Source: JABHIE01 sp964584805 (GTDB lineage: Bacteria; Planctomycetota; UBA1135). Taken from it: a stretch of 64,000 nucleotides of DNA. The notes below the pieces were generated by a model. The model was not told the DNA's origin. It did no database searches and saw nothing but the letters and a program-made list of their open reading frames with translations. Both the position numbers and the translations under genes were made by a program. The stretch is from contig CAZPAY010000001.1 of assembly GCA_964584805.1 (NCBI GenBank), positions 124,001 through 188,000 on the forward strand. Direction: 5' to 3'. This document shows positions 27,509 to 35,296 of the stretch, in pieces; within the stretch, counting starts at the first letter, position 1; every line of letters starts with the position of its first letter.

Positions 27509-29077
27509 TTATTGCCGCTCTAATACTGGCTCGCCGGCTGGAACTTGCCCATCTTCGAGATAAGTGAGCTGAATGGGCAAATCACGCACCGTCTTGGCAT
27601 AGTGTGCCTTAAATTCAGCAATGACTCCCGGCTGGGCACGCAAGGCCCAATCACCTTCCGTCTCGCCGCGCAGGCGGCGCAAAACACGCATCGCACCCGC
27701 GGAATGATGCCCGATACTGCCTGAACCCCCGCAACCGCGACACATCGCTTCACTTGCCCGAGGCAAACCCGTCCCTCGGCGGCGGCGCGTCAAAGGCATC
27801 AAACCGAAAGACCCCAAGTGGCCTGCGCGCATCCGCGAGCGTTTTTCGCGCAACATCCGACGAAAGCCACCCTCGACCTCGCGGCGATGAGCCACTTTGG
27901 TCATGTCAATAAAGTCAACCACGATGATGCCGCCCAAATCACGCAAGTGAATCTGCCGAGCGATCTCGCGCGCGGCAAGCATATTGGTGTCACGCGCGGT
28001 TTCTTCTAAAGACGACCGCCCTAGACGGCCACTATTGACATCAATCGCGCAAAGGGCTTCTGTCTCGTGAATCACAATCGACGCACCCGAACCAATCGGC
28101 ACGCGCGCCCGAAAAAGCGTTTGGTAATCGCGCTCAATATCGAGACTCTCAAACAAGGGCCGCGGGCGCTTGTAGTGCTCAACCTCAAGCTCAGAATGCG
28201 GAGCCCACTCAGCCAGGAAAGCTTGGACCTGCTTCACCGTATCCAAATCGTCTACAACGACACGCCCAATTTGATTGTTAAACAACTCGCGCACAGCGCG
28301 GACGGCAGGCGTATCTTCCGCCAAGAGCAATCCTGGTTTGTCGGCGACTTTCAGGCCCTCTTCCAAAGCGGCCCATCGCTTTTTCAAATGCCGCAAATCT
28401 TTTTGCAACTCCCGCTTAGGCAATGCCTCGGCTGCCGTGCGTACGATGACTCCGCCTGGGGCATCGCCCAATGCCTCAATCAAACGCTTGCGCTCATCTT
28501 GGTCTTGAATGCGACGACTCACCCCCACTCTCGTCAGTGATGGCATGGAGACAAGTAAGCGACCGGCCAACGACAAAAAAGTGGTTACCGTTGCTCCCTT
28601 GCCACGATTGGGGTCACGCAAAACTTGCACCAAAACGGTTTGCCCCTGTTTGAGCAACTCCGTAATCGCCATGCGCTTAGGAGGTGCTTTGATGCCGACA
28701 GGATTGCTGTCTGCAGAATCGCCCTCCTCGTCATCTTCGACATCACTTTCAGCCGATGCATCTTTCACCAAAGCCGCCGCGCCTGCAGTAGGCGTAGTCG
28801 CAACCACAAATGCATTGGCATCGGCGGCGGCATAACCGGGGTGCACATTGCCCGCATGCAAAAATCCAGAACGCCCACCACCGAAATCAACGAAAGCAGC
28901 GTCAAGCCCCTTTTCGATTTGCTTCACGCGACCCACATGAATACTGCCCACCTGTGAAGCACGATCCGTGCAAGAGTAGCGAATGTCTTGCAATTCTTTC
29001 CCTTGCGCAATCGCTACGCGCACCTCTTCGGCATCGCGAGAATTAATGGCTAAGGTAAAGGGTTGCTCTTGGTTCAT
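27509..29077 (-). CDS. rng: Ribonuclease E/G family endonuclease
   Basis: Single-strand endoribonuclease for rRNA/mRNA maturation. 522 residues from the ATG at 29077; a TTG 12 bases upstream is in frame but the spacing favours the ATG. Seen: an S1-like N-terminal domain broken by an acidic insert (residues about 83-130, ESDVEDDEEGDS), RNase H-like/5'-sensor region, and the catalytic centre AIDVNSGRL (Asp346) and VVDFIDM (Asp388). C446 and C449 in CRGCGG form the zinc-link. There is no long C-terminal degradosome scaffold, so RNase G-like. Located between the DUF2344 gene and rplU; the rng-rplU-rpmA-obg order is widely conserved. Confidence 0.93.
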   Translation of the reverse strand: MNQEQPFTLAINSRDAEEVRVAIAQGKELQDIRYSCTDRASQVGSIHVGRVKQIEKGLDAAFVDFGGGRSGFLHAGNVHPGYAAADANAFVVATTPTAGAAALVKDASAESDVEDDEEGDSADSNPVGIKAPPKRMAITELLKQGQTVLVQVLRDPNRGKGATVTTFLSLAGRLLVSMPSLTRVGVSRRIQDQDERKRLIEALGDAPGGVIVRTAAEALPKRELQKDLRHLKKRWAALEEGLKVADKPGLLLAEDTPAVRAVRELFNNQIGRVVVDDLDTVKQVQAFLAEWAPHSELEVEHYKRPRPLFESLDIERDYQTLFRARVPIGSGASIVIHETEALCAIDVNSGRLGRSSLEETARDTNMLAAREIARQIHLRDLGGIIVVDFIDMTKVAHRREVEGGFRRMLREKRSRMRAGHLGSFGLMPLTRRRRGTGLPRASEAMCRGCGGSGSIGHHSAGAMRVLRRLRGETEGDWALRAQPGVIAEFKAHYAKTVRDLPIQLTYLEDGQVPAGEPVLERQ

Positions 29078-29085
29078 CAGGCAGT

Positions 29086-29679
29086 TCAAAGATGGGAAAG
29101 GCGGTAGCGATGGACCACCAAGGTAGCAAACACATCCTCAGCAACCCCCAACATCCTGAGAACTTTTTTCAAGGAGAGCGGCTGGCCAATCTGCATCACG
29201 CTGAGCAACAACCGATAACCACCGGGGATGGCCGTCAACTGCACCGTAGATTCTTCGCCATCGGAGGCTGGAAAGACATCGGGCACGCGCGCCATCAAGT
29301 CATCGGGCAAATCACCGGTTGCTTCATAGAGGCGGATGCCAGCCGGGCGTGGTTTCCCTGGAGATTGGTAAACGCGCTGAATCGTAAGCCCAGGAGGTGC
29401 AGTCACTGCAAGTCTCAATTGAAACTCTCGCGCAGGATAAGGGGAGGCAAGCTCAACCCAAAAACGCTCAGCATCAGAGGACCAACCTAGAGGGAGTGGA
29501 TCTTCAAATTGCATCCGCACACGAGGGTGAAAGCCCTGCGAAAACGCCAACGGCAAACCTGCTCGGCGTAGGCCTCGCTCAACGCCAGCCTGCAAATCCA
29601 AATGCGACAAAAAACAAGCGGCCCCAGCCTTGGCATATTCGACGCAATAGCGGATGCCAGGCTCAGGGTCGGCAGTCAT
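29086..29679 (-). CDS. DUF2344 / TIGR03936 radical-SAM-linked protein
   Basis: A 197-residue protein matching the TIGR03936 family: YAKAGAACFLSHLDL (residues 14-28), LRRAGLPLAFSQGFHPR and LPLGWSSDAERF, the usual K-G..FLSHLDL and S.GF.P signature. Members occur fused or next to a radical SAM protein (TIGR03960 family) and near rng. Here rng follows directly, 8 bases downstream, but no radical SAM gene is present in the window. The ATG overlaps the ptsH stop (ATGA). The biochemical role is not known; an rRNA/tRNA modification role has been proposed because of the RNase G and ribosomal neighbours. Confidence 0.85.
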   Translation of the reverse strand: MTADPEPGIRYCVEYAKAGAACFLSHLDLQAGVERGLRRAGLPLAFSQGFHPRVRMQFEDPLPLGWSSDAERFWVELASPYPAREFQLRLAVTAPPGLTIQRVYQSPGKPRPAGIRLYEATGDLPDDLMARVPDVFPASDGEESTVQLTAIPGGYRLLLSVMQIGQPLSLKKVLRMLGVAEDVFATLVVHRYRLSHL

Positions 29680-29966
29680 GAACCTTCACCGAAGTCTGAT
29701 TCAAGCAACTCAACCATTGCATCGACAGCGGCTTGCGCGCCGTCTCCAGATGCCCGCACCTCAATTTCAGCCCCGGTCATTGCCCCTAGGGTCATCACCG
29801 ACAAAACGCTATTCGCATCTGCCACGCGCCCATCAAGCTCAAGCTCGATTTCTAGCCCAAAATCCATCGCTAAGGAAACCACTGCATGCGAAGGGCGCGC
29901 ATGCAGGCCATAAGGGCTTTGCACACGCGCCGTGCGAGACGCCGTAATTGCGCTCACTGCTTTCAA
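29676..29966 (-). CDS. ptsH: HPr-family phosphocarrier
   Basis: Phosphate carrier between enzyme I and EIIA proteins. 96 residues if the TTG at 29966 is used; a GTG at 29957 (three codons in) is a plausible alternative. The phospho-histidine lies in YGLHARPSH (His22), and the regulatory serine region reads ADANSVLSVMTLGA (Ser53, equivalent to Ser46 of HPr). The family normally has about 88 residues, so the first 8-10 residues are probably not used or a small extension. It sits immediately after ptsN with no gap, and is followed by the DUF2344 gene through an ATGA overlap. No PTS sugar transporter or enzyme I is nearby, so a regulatory phosphorelay seems likely. Confidence 0.9.
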   Translation of the reverse strand: MKAVSAITASRTARVQSPYGLHARPSHAVVSLAMDFGLEIELELDGRVADANSVLSVMTLGAMTGAEIEVRASGDGAQAAVDAMVELLESDFGEGS

Positions 29967-30428
29967 CTATGCCGTGGCAAGTTCACTGAGCAACTCAAGA
30001 ATCGAATTGCCGTCTCGAGCCTGAAGCGCAAAGTTCACAAAGTCATCGTGTTGAGCAATGCTCGCAATCCAGCGCAAAAGGCCGATATGCTCTTCGGCGC
30101 CATCTTCAGGACGAAGCACTGAAAAGAAGACATGGACAGGTTCGTCATCTAACGCGGCAAAGTCGATGCCGGCTTGATGCACACCCACAATCGCGTAAGC
30201 CCTGTCAATGCCTGGCAACTTAACGTGAGGAATGCCCACACCATCGGTGCCCGTTGAGCCGCGCTCTTCGCGAGCACGCAATGCTGTATAAATCTCGTCA
30301 CGCCGTGAAGCCAACGAAGAATCCATGCTAACCAAACCATCGGTCAAGCCTTGAAGGATGCCGTCAGCATCTGTGGACTCCATGTTGAGAAGAATGGAAT
30401 CTGCCTGAAATAAATCTGCGTATGTCAT
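29967..30428 (-). CDS. ptsN: PTS EIIA component, PtsN-like
   Basis: A 153-residue EIIA of the fructose/nitrogen group, phosphorylated by HPr. The active histidine is H68 in GVGIPHVK. The ATG at 30428 is used here; a TTG 15 bases upstream would overlap the region before hpf's stop. The fold is intact to the C-terminus (GLLRWIASIAQHDDFVNFAL). It follows hpf by 15 bases, an arrangement (hpf then ptsN, then ptsH) much like the rpoN-hpf-ptsN cluster of proteobacteria, but rpoN is not in the window. It probably senses phosphate/nitrogen or carbon status rather than transporting sugar. Confidence 0.9.
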   Translation of the reverse strand: MTYADLFQADSILLNMESTDADGILQGLTDGLVSMDSSLASRRDEIYTALRAREERGSTGTDGVGIPHVKLPGIDRAYAIVGVHQAGIDFAALDDEPVHVFFSVLRPEDGAEEHIGLLRWIASIAQHDDFVNFALQARDGNSILELLSELATA

Positions 30429-30443
30429 GTTTGGTAGAGCCAA

Positions 30444-30746
30444 TTAGTGGCCGCGGGTTTTGTCTATTTTCTTTTCTTTGAACTTGAGAAACTGGCGCTC
30501 AAGCTTTACGGCAACACTGTCAAGCGCACTGCGGCCATCGGTAGCAGAATCAGATGCGATAAATGGGTCGCCCTTGACGCGATGCAAAATGACCTCGCAA
30601 TCAACGGCATTGGGGTGGTGATCAAAAACGATTTCGCTGCGGTGGAATTCTTCCCCGAATCGTTCGATGTTGGCGATGCGCTCACTGGCATAACTGCGTA
30701 GGGCATCAGGGATGTCTTTATGACGACTGGTGACTTCAATGTTCAT
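30444..30746 (-). CDS. hpf: Ribosome hibernation promoting factor, short form
   Basis: Binds the 30S decoding/mRNA channel in stationary phase, leading to inactive 100S or 70S ribosomes. 100 residues: MNIEVTSRHKDIPDALRSYASERIANIER, then the basic C-terminal KLERQFLKFKEKKIDKTRGH (split here). The length is that of short HPF/RaiA proteins without the dimerisation domain. First of the hpf-ptsN-ptsH run; 29 bases before it lies the truA stop. Confidence 0.93.
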   Translation of the reverse strand: MNIEVTSRHKDIPDALRSYASERIANIERFGEEFHRSEIVFDHHPNAVDCEVILHRVKGDPFIASDSATDGRSALDSVAVKLERQFLKFKEKKIDKTRGH

Positions 30747-30774
30747 GATGAATCAAGGGCGTGTTGCCCACTCT

Positions 30775-31593
30775 TTAGTTTAGGCCATCCTTGCCTTTCA
30801 ATACAGGGGTGAATGGGTCGTTTGCGTAAAGAACTCGCCACAAACACAAACCCTCGGGTGCTGCGGTTGGGCCCGCCTTCTTGCGATCGGTCGCCTCAAG
30901 GACGGCATCCACCCATTCGGGGGCTCTTTTGCCCCGCCCGACCTCCAACAAGGTACCCACCATATTGCGCACCATACGGTAGAGGAAGCCATTGCCCTCG
31001 ACCATGAAATGCAGGCCGCCACGCACGGGTTGGATGTGAAAAGACCGAATCGTGCGAATGGTCGAATCCATCTCGCGGCCGGCTGCGGCCATAGAGGCAA
31101 AATCGCGGGTGCCGATGAAATGACTCGCGGCAAGTCGCATATGGGGCAAATGAAGACTCTTCTTTTCCCAGGCGACCAAGCCGGCATTCAGCACGGGCCG
31201 AGTCGGGCCAACGGCGAGTCGATAGAGATAGCGTTTGCCGACAGTGGAGAACCGTGCATGGAAATCGAGCGGTACTTCTTGCGCGGCGGTCACAATGAGC
31301 TCAGGTGGAAGATACGCGTTCATGGCCATCAGCGTTTTCTCTGCCGGGAATTCCGTTGCCGTCGTGATGTGTGCGACCTGGGCATAAGCATGCACCCCGC
31401 TGTCGGTGCGGCCCGAGCCATGGACGACCGCTCGCTCACCCGTAACGGACGCCCAGGCTAATTCGAGCTCTTCCTGAACAGACGGGAAACCTGGCTGGCG
31501 TTGAAAACCAAAAAAACCATCTCCGCGATAACGCACGCGCAATGCGATGCGACGCTCAGTGGCCGTCAATTCAGACGAGGTTTCTTCAGCCAT
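30775..31593 (-). CDS. truA: tRNA pseudouridine synthase A
   Basis: Forms pseudouridine at positions 38-40 of tRNA anticodon arms. 272 residues from the ATG at 31593 (MAEETSSELT); 21 further codons upstream lie inside the recR frame. The catalytic aspartate is D64 in GSGRTDSGVHA. Other family motifs: RYRGDGFFGFQRQ, RYLYRLAVG and FLYRMVRNMVGTLLEVG. Its start overlaps the recR stop by 8 bases, so they are likely one transcript. Confidence 0.96.
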   Translation of the reverse strand: MAEETSSELTATERRIALRVRYRGDGFFGFQRQPGFPSVQEELELAWASVTGERAVVHGSGRTDSGVHAYAQVAHITTATEFPAEKTLMAMNAYLPPELIVTAAQEVPLDFHARFSTVGKRYLYRLAVGPTRPVLNAGLVAWEKKSLHLPHMRLAASHFIGTRDFASMAAAGREMDSTIRTIRSFHIQPVRGGLHFMVEGNGFLYRMVRNMVGTLLEVGRGKRAPEWVDAVLEATDRKKAGPTAAPEGLCLWRVLYANDPFTPVLKGKDGLN

Positions 31594-32185
31594 CTTTCCG
31601 CCGACCCCGATAGGCCTCGGCAAGAATTTCACTGTGGAGATATTCCAATTTCGCACCCGAAGGAACCCCGCGGGCTAAATGAGTAATGGAAACATTCGTG
31701 CCATCTAACGCTTGGAGAACAAGGGCGGCCGCGCCTTCCCCCTCGCGATCGGGAGCCGTTGCCAGAATAATTTCATGAACGAGGCCATCGTCAACGCGGC
31801 GGCGTAAAGCCTGAAGCGCTGACGGGTCGGGCTCGGCACCTTCGCGAGGCGCGTAACCATCGAGCAAGACATGGTAAATGCCATCGTGAACGCCCGCGCT
31901 TTCCATTTTGGCGACCTCGCGCGGCCCCTCGACCACGCAAACCGAAGTCGAGTCTCTCTCTTTGTCGGCGCAAATCGAGCAAGGCGTGTCAAGAGTGACA
32001 TTGCCGCAAGTGGTGCAACGCTGCGTTTGCATTCTGGCATCGCGAAGTGCCACAGCCAATTCAGCGACATCATCGGTGGATGAACGCAAAACATGCAAAG
32101 CAATGCGCTCCGCACTGCGCGGCCCAATCCCGGGCAAGCGCTCAAGTGCCGCGACGAGTCGCTCAAGTGGTTCTGGAAAAGCCAA
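31586..32185 (-). CDS. recR: Recombination protein RecR
   Basis: Part of RecFOR gap repair: a tetrameric clamp acting with RecO/RecF. 199 residues from a TTG at 32185 (LAFPEPLERLVAALERLPG); the frame is open further up, with an ATG at 32275, but those residues overlap ybaB and look unlike RecR. Helix-hairpin-helix LPGIGPRSAER (about 17-27), zinc finger C57-x2-C60-x8-C69-x2-C72, and a TOPRIM domain with VVEGPREVAKME and LLDGYAP. A possible SD (AGGA) precedes the TTG. It follows ybaB by 5 bases, as in B. subtilis. Confidence 0.9.
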   Translation of the reverse strand: MAFPEPLERLVAALERLPGIGPRSAERIALHVLRSSTDDVAELAVALRDARMQTQRCTTCGNVTLDTPCSICADKERDSTSVCVVEGPREVAKMESAGVHDGIYHVLLDGYAPREGAEPDPSALQALRRRVDDGLVHEIILATAPDREGEGAAALVLQALDGTNVSITHLARGVPSGAKLEYLHSEILAEAYRGRRKDG

Positions 32186-32190
32186 GTGGC

Positions 32191-32526
32191 TTACATTCCT
32201 GGGATGCCAGGCATGCCAGGTAGGCCCATGCCGCCCGTGACGCCCTTCATGCTTTGTTCGGCATCGGCGTTGCATTTAGCAAACGCGTCTTTGAGTGCGG
32301 CCATGATGGCATCTTGAAGCATTTCCGCATCTTCTGGCGTGCAGGCATCTGGCTCAATCGCGAGGCTTAGAATATTCCGCGAGCCATCAACAGTAACTTT
32401 GATTACGCCACCGGCCGTGCCCTCGTAAGTGCGCGTGCCGAGTTCTTCTTGCAGTTCTTGAACCTGCTTTTGCATTTTTTGGGCTTGCTTAAGCAAGCCA
32501 CCGAGGTCTCCGAGAGATCCAGCCAT
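32191..32526 (-). CDS. ybaB: YbaB/EbfC nucleoid-associated protein
   Basis: A DNA-binding dimer; often encoded between dnaX and recR. 111 residues: N-terminal coiled coil with LLKQAQKMQKQVQELQEEL, then the conserved TAGGVIKVTVDGSRNI and AEMLQDAIMAALKDA, and an unusual Met/Gly/Pro-rich tail (GMGLPGMPGIPGM). It is 5 bases after dnaX and 5 bases before recR. Confidence 0.92.
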   Translation of the reverse strand: MAGSLGDLGGLLKQAQKMQKQVQELQEELGTRTYEGTAGGVIKVTVDGSRNILSLAIEPDACTPEDAEMLQDAIMAALKDAFAKCNADAEQSMKGVTGGMGLPGMPGIPGM

Positions 32527-32531
32527 GATTT

Positions 32532-34154
32532 TTAAGGGGTTTCCTCGTTGCCGTCAAAGGCCTCGAGTAGATTTTGAAGGTTAGGGTCAGCCGGGCCTTT
32601 TTCCATGACTTGATAGTCAATTTGCCAAGGGCCGGGGGTGCCAGGAAGTTGGGCGAGCGATGCGCGCTCAAGTGGGTCATCAATCACCGCGCGCTCGCGG
32701 TCGGATGGCGGTCGCAGCATGACACGGACGCCATCTTTTTCAAGTGAACCGCGCACAAGATTTTCACGAATCAAACGCCCAAGAGTCGGCCGGCTAGTCT
32801 CGAGTAAGGCGAGTAAGTCGGGAAAGGTTTCCGCGATTGCGACGGTCGATGCAGATTTGGGCGCAGGGGGTGTCTCAGCCTTGAGCTCGGCTCTCGGCGA
32901 AAGTGCGGGATTGGCCTTGGGTTTCGGCGCAACCGCCGATTGGGCCTTAGGTTCAGGCGTTGCGGCGGCCCTGGGCGCTGGAGCTGAAAAACCCCCGCTC
33001 GAATGCGCCATGGTCTTTAAAGATTCGATCAATGAACTCAGCTCAAACAAATCCCCGAGGCGAGCAGCACGCAGAAGCGTCCATTCCAGTAATGCGCGGG
33101 CTGCTAATGGAGCGGCATTCATGCGACTCTCGAGGCCAAACATTAAACCCATCGTAGCTTCAAGCCGGTCGCGGCCCATGGAACGCGCGAGCTCTTTCAT
33201 GCGCTGCATACGCTCAGGGGATGGCTCAACCCCAAGTGCATCTTCGCCTAGCAACGCAACATGGAGTAAATCACGAAGCGCATCGGATGCCTGCTCGATG
33301 AAATCGCGCTCAGTGCCACCGTGAGCCAAGAAATCGTCAATCTCACGCAGGATGGCGGGCGCGTCATCTTTGGTGACCGATTCAAAGAGCGACAACCAGC
33401 GTTCCGGTCGCGCGAGACCCGCAATCCACTCCAAATCCTCGAGTGTAACTTTTTGATTCGAAACAGCGACCACCTGATCGAGCATGGATTCAGCGTCGCG
33501 CATGCCACCACGGCAACCACGGGCAATTGCAGCCAGGACATCTGGCTCGACATCGGCGCCCTCTTTTGCAACGATTTGCTGCAACTTGGCGGCGACATCA
33601 ACCTCGCGGAGACGACGAAACTCAAAAACCTGACAGCGCGAAACAATCGTGTCAGGGATTTTGTGTGGGTCAGTCGTGGCAAACAGGAACATTGCATGAC
33701 TCGGTGGCTCTTCGAGCGTTTTCAACAACGCGTCAAAAGCCGAAGCCGTGAGTCGCTGCACCTCATCGATGATGTAAATCTTGCGCCTGTCGCGCATGGG
33801 GCGAGCGTAAATCGCATCACGAATCGCGCGGACATCTTCCACCCCATTATTGCTTGCGCCGTCGATTTCGATGACATCAATGTCATTGCCCGTTTCGATT
33901 TCGTGGCAGGCGTCGCACTGCAAGCACGGTGTGATTGTCGGCCCGGTTTCGCAGTTGAGCGACTTGGCGATAATGCGTGCCGTCGTGGTTTTGCCTACGC
34001 CACGCGGGCCGGAAAGCAAATAGGCTTGGGCGATGCGTTGATGCTCAAACGCGCCTGAAAGTGCGCGCACAATATGATCTTGCCCGATGACCTCAGCAAA
34101 AGTGCGAGGGCGGTACTTGCGCGCGAAAATACGGTATGGGGCGGGGTCGGACAC
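32532..34154 (-). CDS. dnaX: DNA polymerase III subunits gamma/tau
   Basis: The clamp loader ATPase. 540 residues, GTG start. Seen: Walker A GPRGVGKTT (49-57), zinc cysteines C68, C77, C80 and C83 (CLQCDAC), IIDEVQRLT (128-136) and sensor region. Residues about 395-450 form a Pro/Ala/Lys linker, and the last about 90 residues contain a tau-like tail. The frame is continuous; I did not see an obvious slippage heptamer. It is the first protein gene after ffs, in an ffs-dnaX-ybaB-recR block. No clear promoter separates it from ffs. Confidence 0.95.
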   Translation of the reverse strand: MSDPAPYRIFARKYRPRTFAEVIGQDHIVRALSGAFEHQRIAQAYLLSGPRGVGKTTTARIIAKSLNCETGPTITPCLQCDACHEIETGNDIDVIEIDGASNNGVEDVRAIRDAIYARPMRDRRKIYIIDEVQRLTASAFDALLKTLEEPPSHAMFLFATTDPHKIPDTIVSRCQVFEFRRLREVDVAAKLQQIVAKEGADVEPDVLAAIARGCRGGMRDAESMLDQVVAVSNQKVTLEDLEWIAGLARPERWLSLFESVTKDDAPAILREIDDFLAHGGTERDFIEQASDALRDLLHVALLGEDALGVEPSPERMQRMKELARSMGRDRLEATMGLMFGLESRMNAAPLAARALLEWTLLRAARLGDLFELSSLIESLKTMAHSSGGFSAPAPRAAATPEPKAQSAVAPKPKANPALSPRAELKAETPPAPKSASTVAIAETFPDLLALLETSRPTLGRLIRENLVRGSLEKDGVRVMLRPPSDRERAVIDDPLERASLAQLPGTPGPWQIDYQVMEKGPADPNLQNLLEAFDGNEETP

Positions 34155-34186
34155 GCGCTTATCGTAGCAGGAAAGGAGACACCCAC

Positions 34187-34301
34187 GAGACTGGAGGCCC
34201 GGACATTCGCGGCACCCGAAAAGTTCTTCTTAGGGCTGCTCCGTTCCCGGCCTGACCCGATTCAAAGGCAATCCGCTGCGCGACGCCGAACCCCCAGTCT
34301 C
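34187..34301 (-). ncRNA. ffs: Signal recognition particle RNA (4.5S, small bacterial type)
   Basis: The minus-strand sequence contains the conserved Ffh-binding tip: GGTCAGG-CCGGGAAC and GGAGCAGCC, as in 4.5S RNAs. The two ends pair: GAGACTGG (34294-34301) with CCAGTCTC (34187-34194). The length is about 115 nt. There is only about 15 nt between it and the CCA end of tRNA-Ser(GGA), so it is probably co-transcribed and processed. It lies upstream of dnaX, as in B. subtilis (scr-dnaX). No protein is coded here: ORFs crossing the region are spurious. Confidence 0.88.
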
Positions 34302-34311
34302 GAGGGCGCTT

Positions 34312-34404
<93 letters not shown>

Positions 34405-34455
34405 ACACGTTCGAAAAAAGAGCTCGTCAAACCGAAGCTTGATGACCCCAGATTT

Positions 34456-34546
<91 letters not shown>

Positions 34547-34561
34547 GTTCTGGGGCCGCGA

Positions 34562-34589
34562 ATCATACAAGCCGCGCGCCCAGTGGGAA
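34562..34589 (-). promoter_or_regulatory. Candidate promoter of the tRNA-Ser/ffs unit
   Basis: Minus strand TTCCCA, 16 bases, TATGAT (plus 34584-34589 and 34562-34567), the -10 matching 5/6 and the -35 4/6. About 15 bases after the -10 the tRNA-Ser(CGA) begins. A 14-bp palindrome AAGGGCTAGCCCTT (34589-34602) overlaps the tadA stop just upstream. It probably drives tRNA-Ser(CGA), tRNA-Ser(GGA) and ffs. Confidence 0.55.
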
Positions 34590-34593
34590 AGGG

Positions 34594-35097
34594 CTAGCCC
34601 TTAGAAGCTTTGCGTTTTGCTTGAAAAAAGCTGCGGAGCAAATGCGACGACTCGTTGGCCAAGAGACCGCCTTCGTGCTGAACCGCGTGGTTGAGGCCGT
34701 CCAGATCAAAAACCTGAATCAGCGAGGCCACCCCCCCAAATTTTGGGTCCGCGGCACCGTAAACGACGCGGCTCAACCTTGCGTGCAGGATGGCCCCCGC
34801 GCACTGGATGCATGGCTCAAGCGTAACGAACAATTCAGCATCAACGAGCCGTTTTTCACCGGCGGCCTCGAAAGCGGATGTTAAAGCCAGCATTTCGGCA
34901 TGAGCGGTTGCGTCTTTGAGCTCTTCCACACGATTTCCTGCGCGTGCCAAAATTTCATTGCCGCGGACCACGACTGCGCCGACCGGGACTTCATCTCGCT
35001 CGGCGGCTGCATGCGCCTCGCGTAGAGCCAATTCCATGATGCGTTGGTCGCGCTCTTGAGGCGATGTCGGTGGACGCAGTGGAAACAAAAGTGCCAT
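34594..35097 (-). CDS. tadA: tRNA-specific adenosine deaminase TadA
   Basis: Converts adenosine-34 to inosine in the anticodon of tRNA-Arg(ACG), allowing CGU/CGC/CGA reading. 167 residues from the ATG at 35097 (MALLFPLRPP); a longer frame would run through the tRNA. Zinc/catalytic site: HAE (H66, E68) and PCIQC (C96, C99). The start is only 7 bases after the encoded CCA of tRNA-Arg(ACG), its own substrate, so one transcript gives both. Synteny with ffs, dnaX, ybaB and recR matches B. subtilis. Confidence 0.95.
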   Translation of the reverse strand: MALLFPLRPPTSPQERDQRIMELALREAHAAAERDEVPVGAVVVRGNEILARAGNRVEELKDATAHAEMLALTSAFEAAGEKRLVDAELFVTLEPCIQCAGAILHARLSRVVYGAADPKFGGVASLIQVFDLDGLNHAVQHEGGLLANESSHLLRSFFQAKRKASKG

Positions 35098-35104
35098 AAG
35101 TGGA

Positions 35105-35181
35105 TGGCGCGCTCGGGAGGATTCGAACCCCCAACCTCCTGATCCGTAGTCAGGTGCTCTATCCAGTTGAGCTACGAGCGC
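35105..35181 (-). tRNA. tRNA-Arg(ACG)
   Basis: GCGCTCG...CGAGCGC acceptor, D-arm AGCTCAACTGG, anticodon stem CCTGA/TCAGG with loop CTACGGA (anticodon ACG), T-arm GGTTCGAATCC. The discriminator is G, with CCA encoded. A34 is the target of TadA, whose gene begins 7 bases downstream. Confidence 0.97.
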
Positions 35182-35194
35182 ATTTGAGCCGCAA

Positions 35195-35223
35195 ATTTCA
35201 CAGTCGCCGAGGCGTTTCGTCAA
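35195..35223 (-). promoter_or_regulatory. Promoter of tRNA-Arg(ACG)-tadA
   Basis: Minus strand TTGACG (plus 35218-35223), 17 bases, then TGAAAT (35195-35200). It predicts a start about 7 bases before the tRNA 5' end. The -35 matches 5/6 and the -10 4/6 of sigma-70. It shares the intergenic space (35182-35296) with divergent dnaE, for which I see no clear promoter. Confidence 0.65.
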
Positions 35224-35296
35224 GGATAAACCCGTAATTCCTCATAATGCTGCTGCCGCCTAAAAGGACGGCCTCGCTAAAGTATTCGAATCCCCC

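Noticed and set aside
33321..34058. Plus-strand 245-codon ORF antisense to dnaX, and the 228-codon one at 32638-33324
   Set aside because: They are antisense shadows of a well-supported gene, with no start signal or family match.
35224..35296. dnaE promoter (CATAAT near 35243)
   Set aside because: Only a -10-like hexamer; no acceptable -35 at the right spacing.
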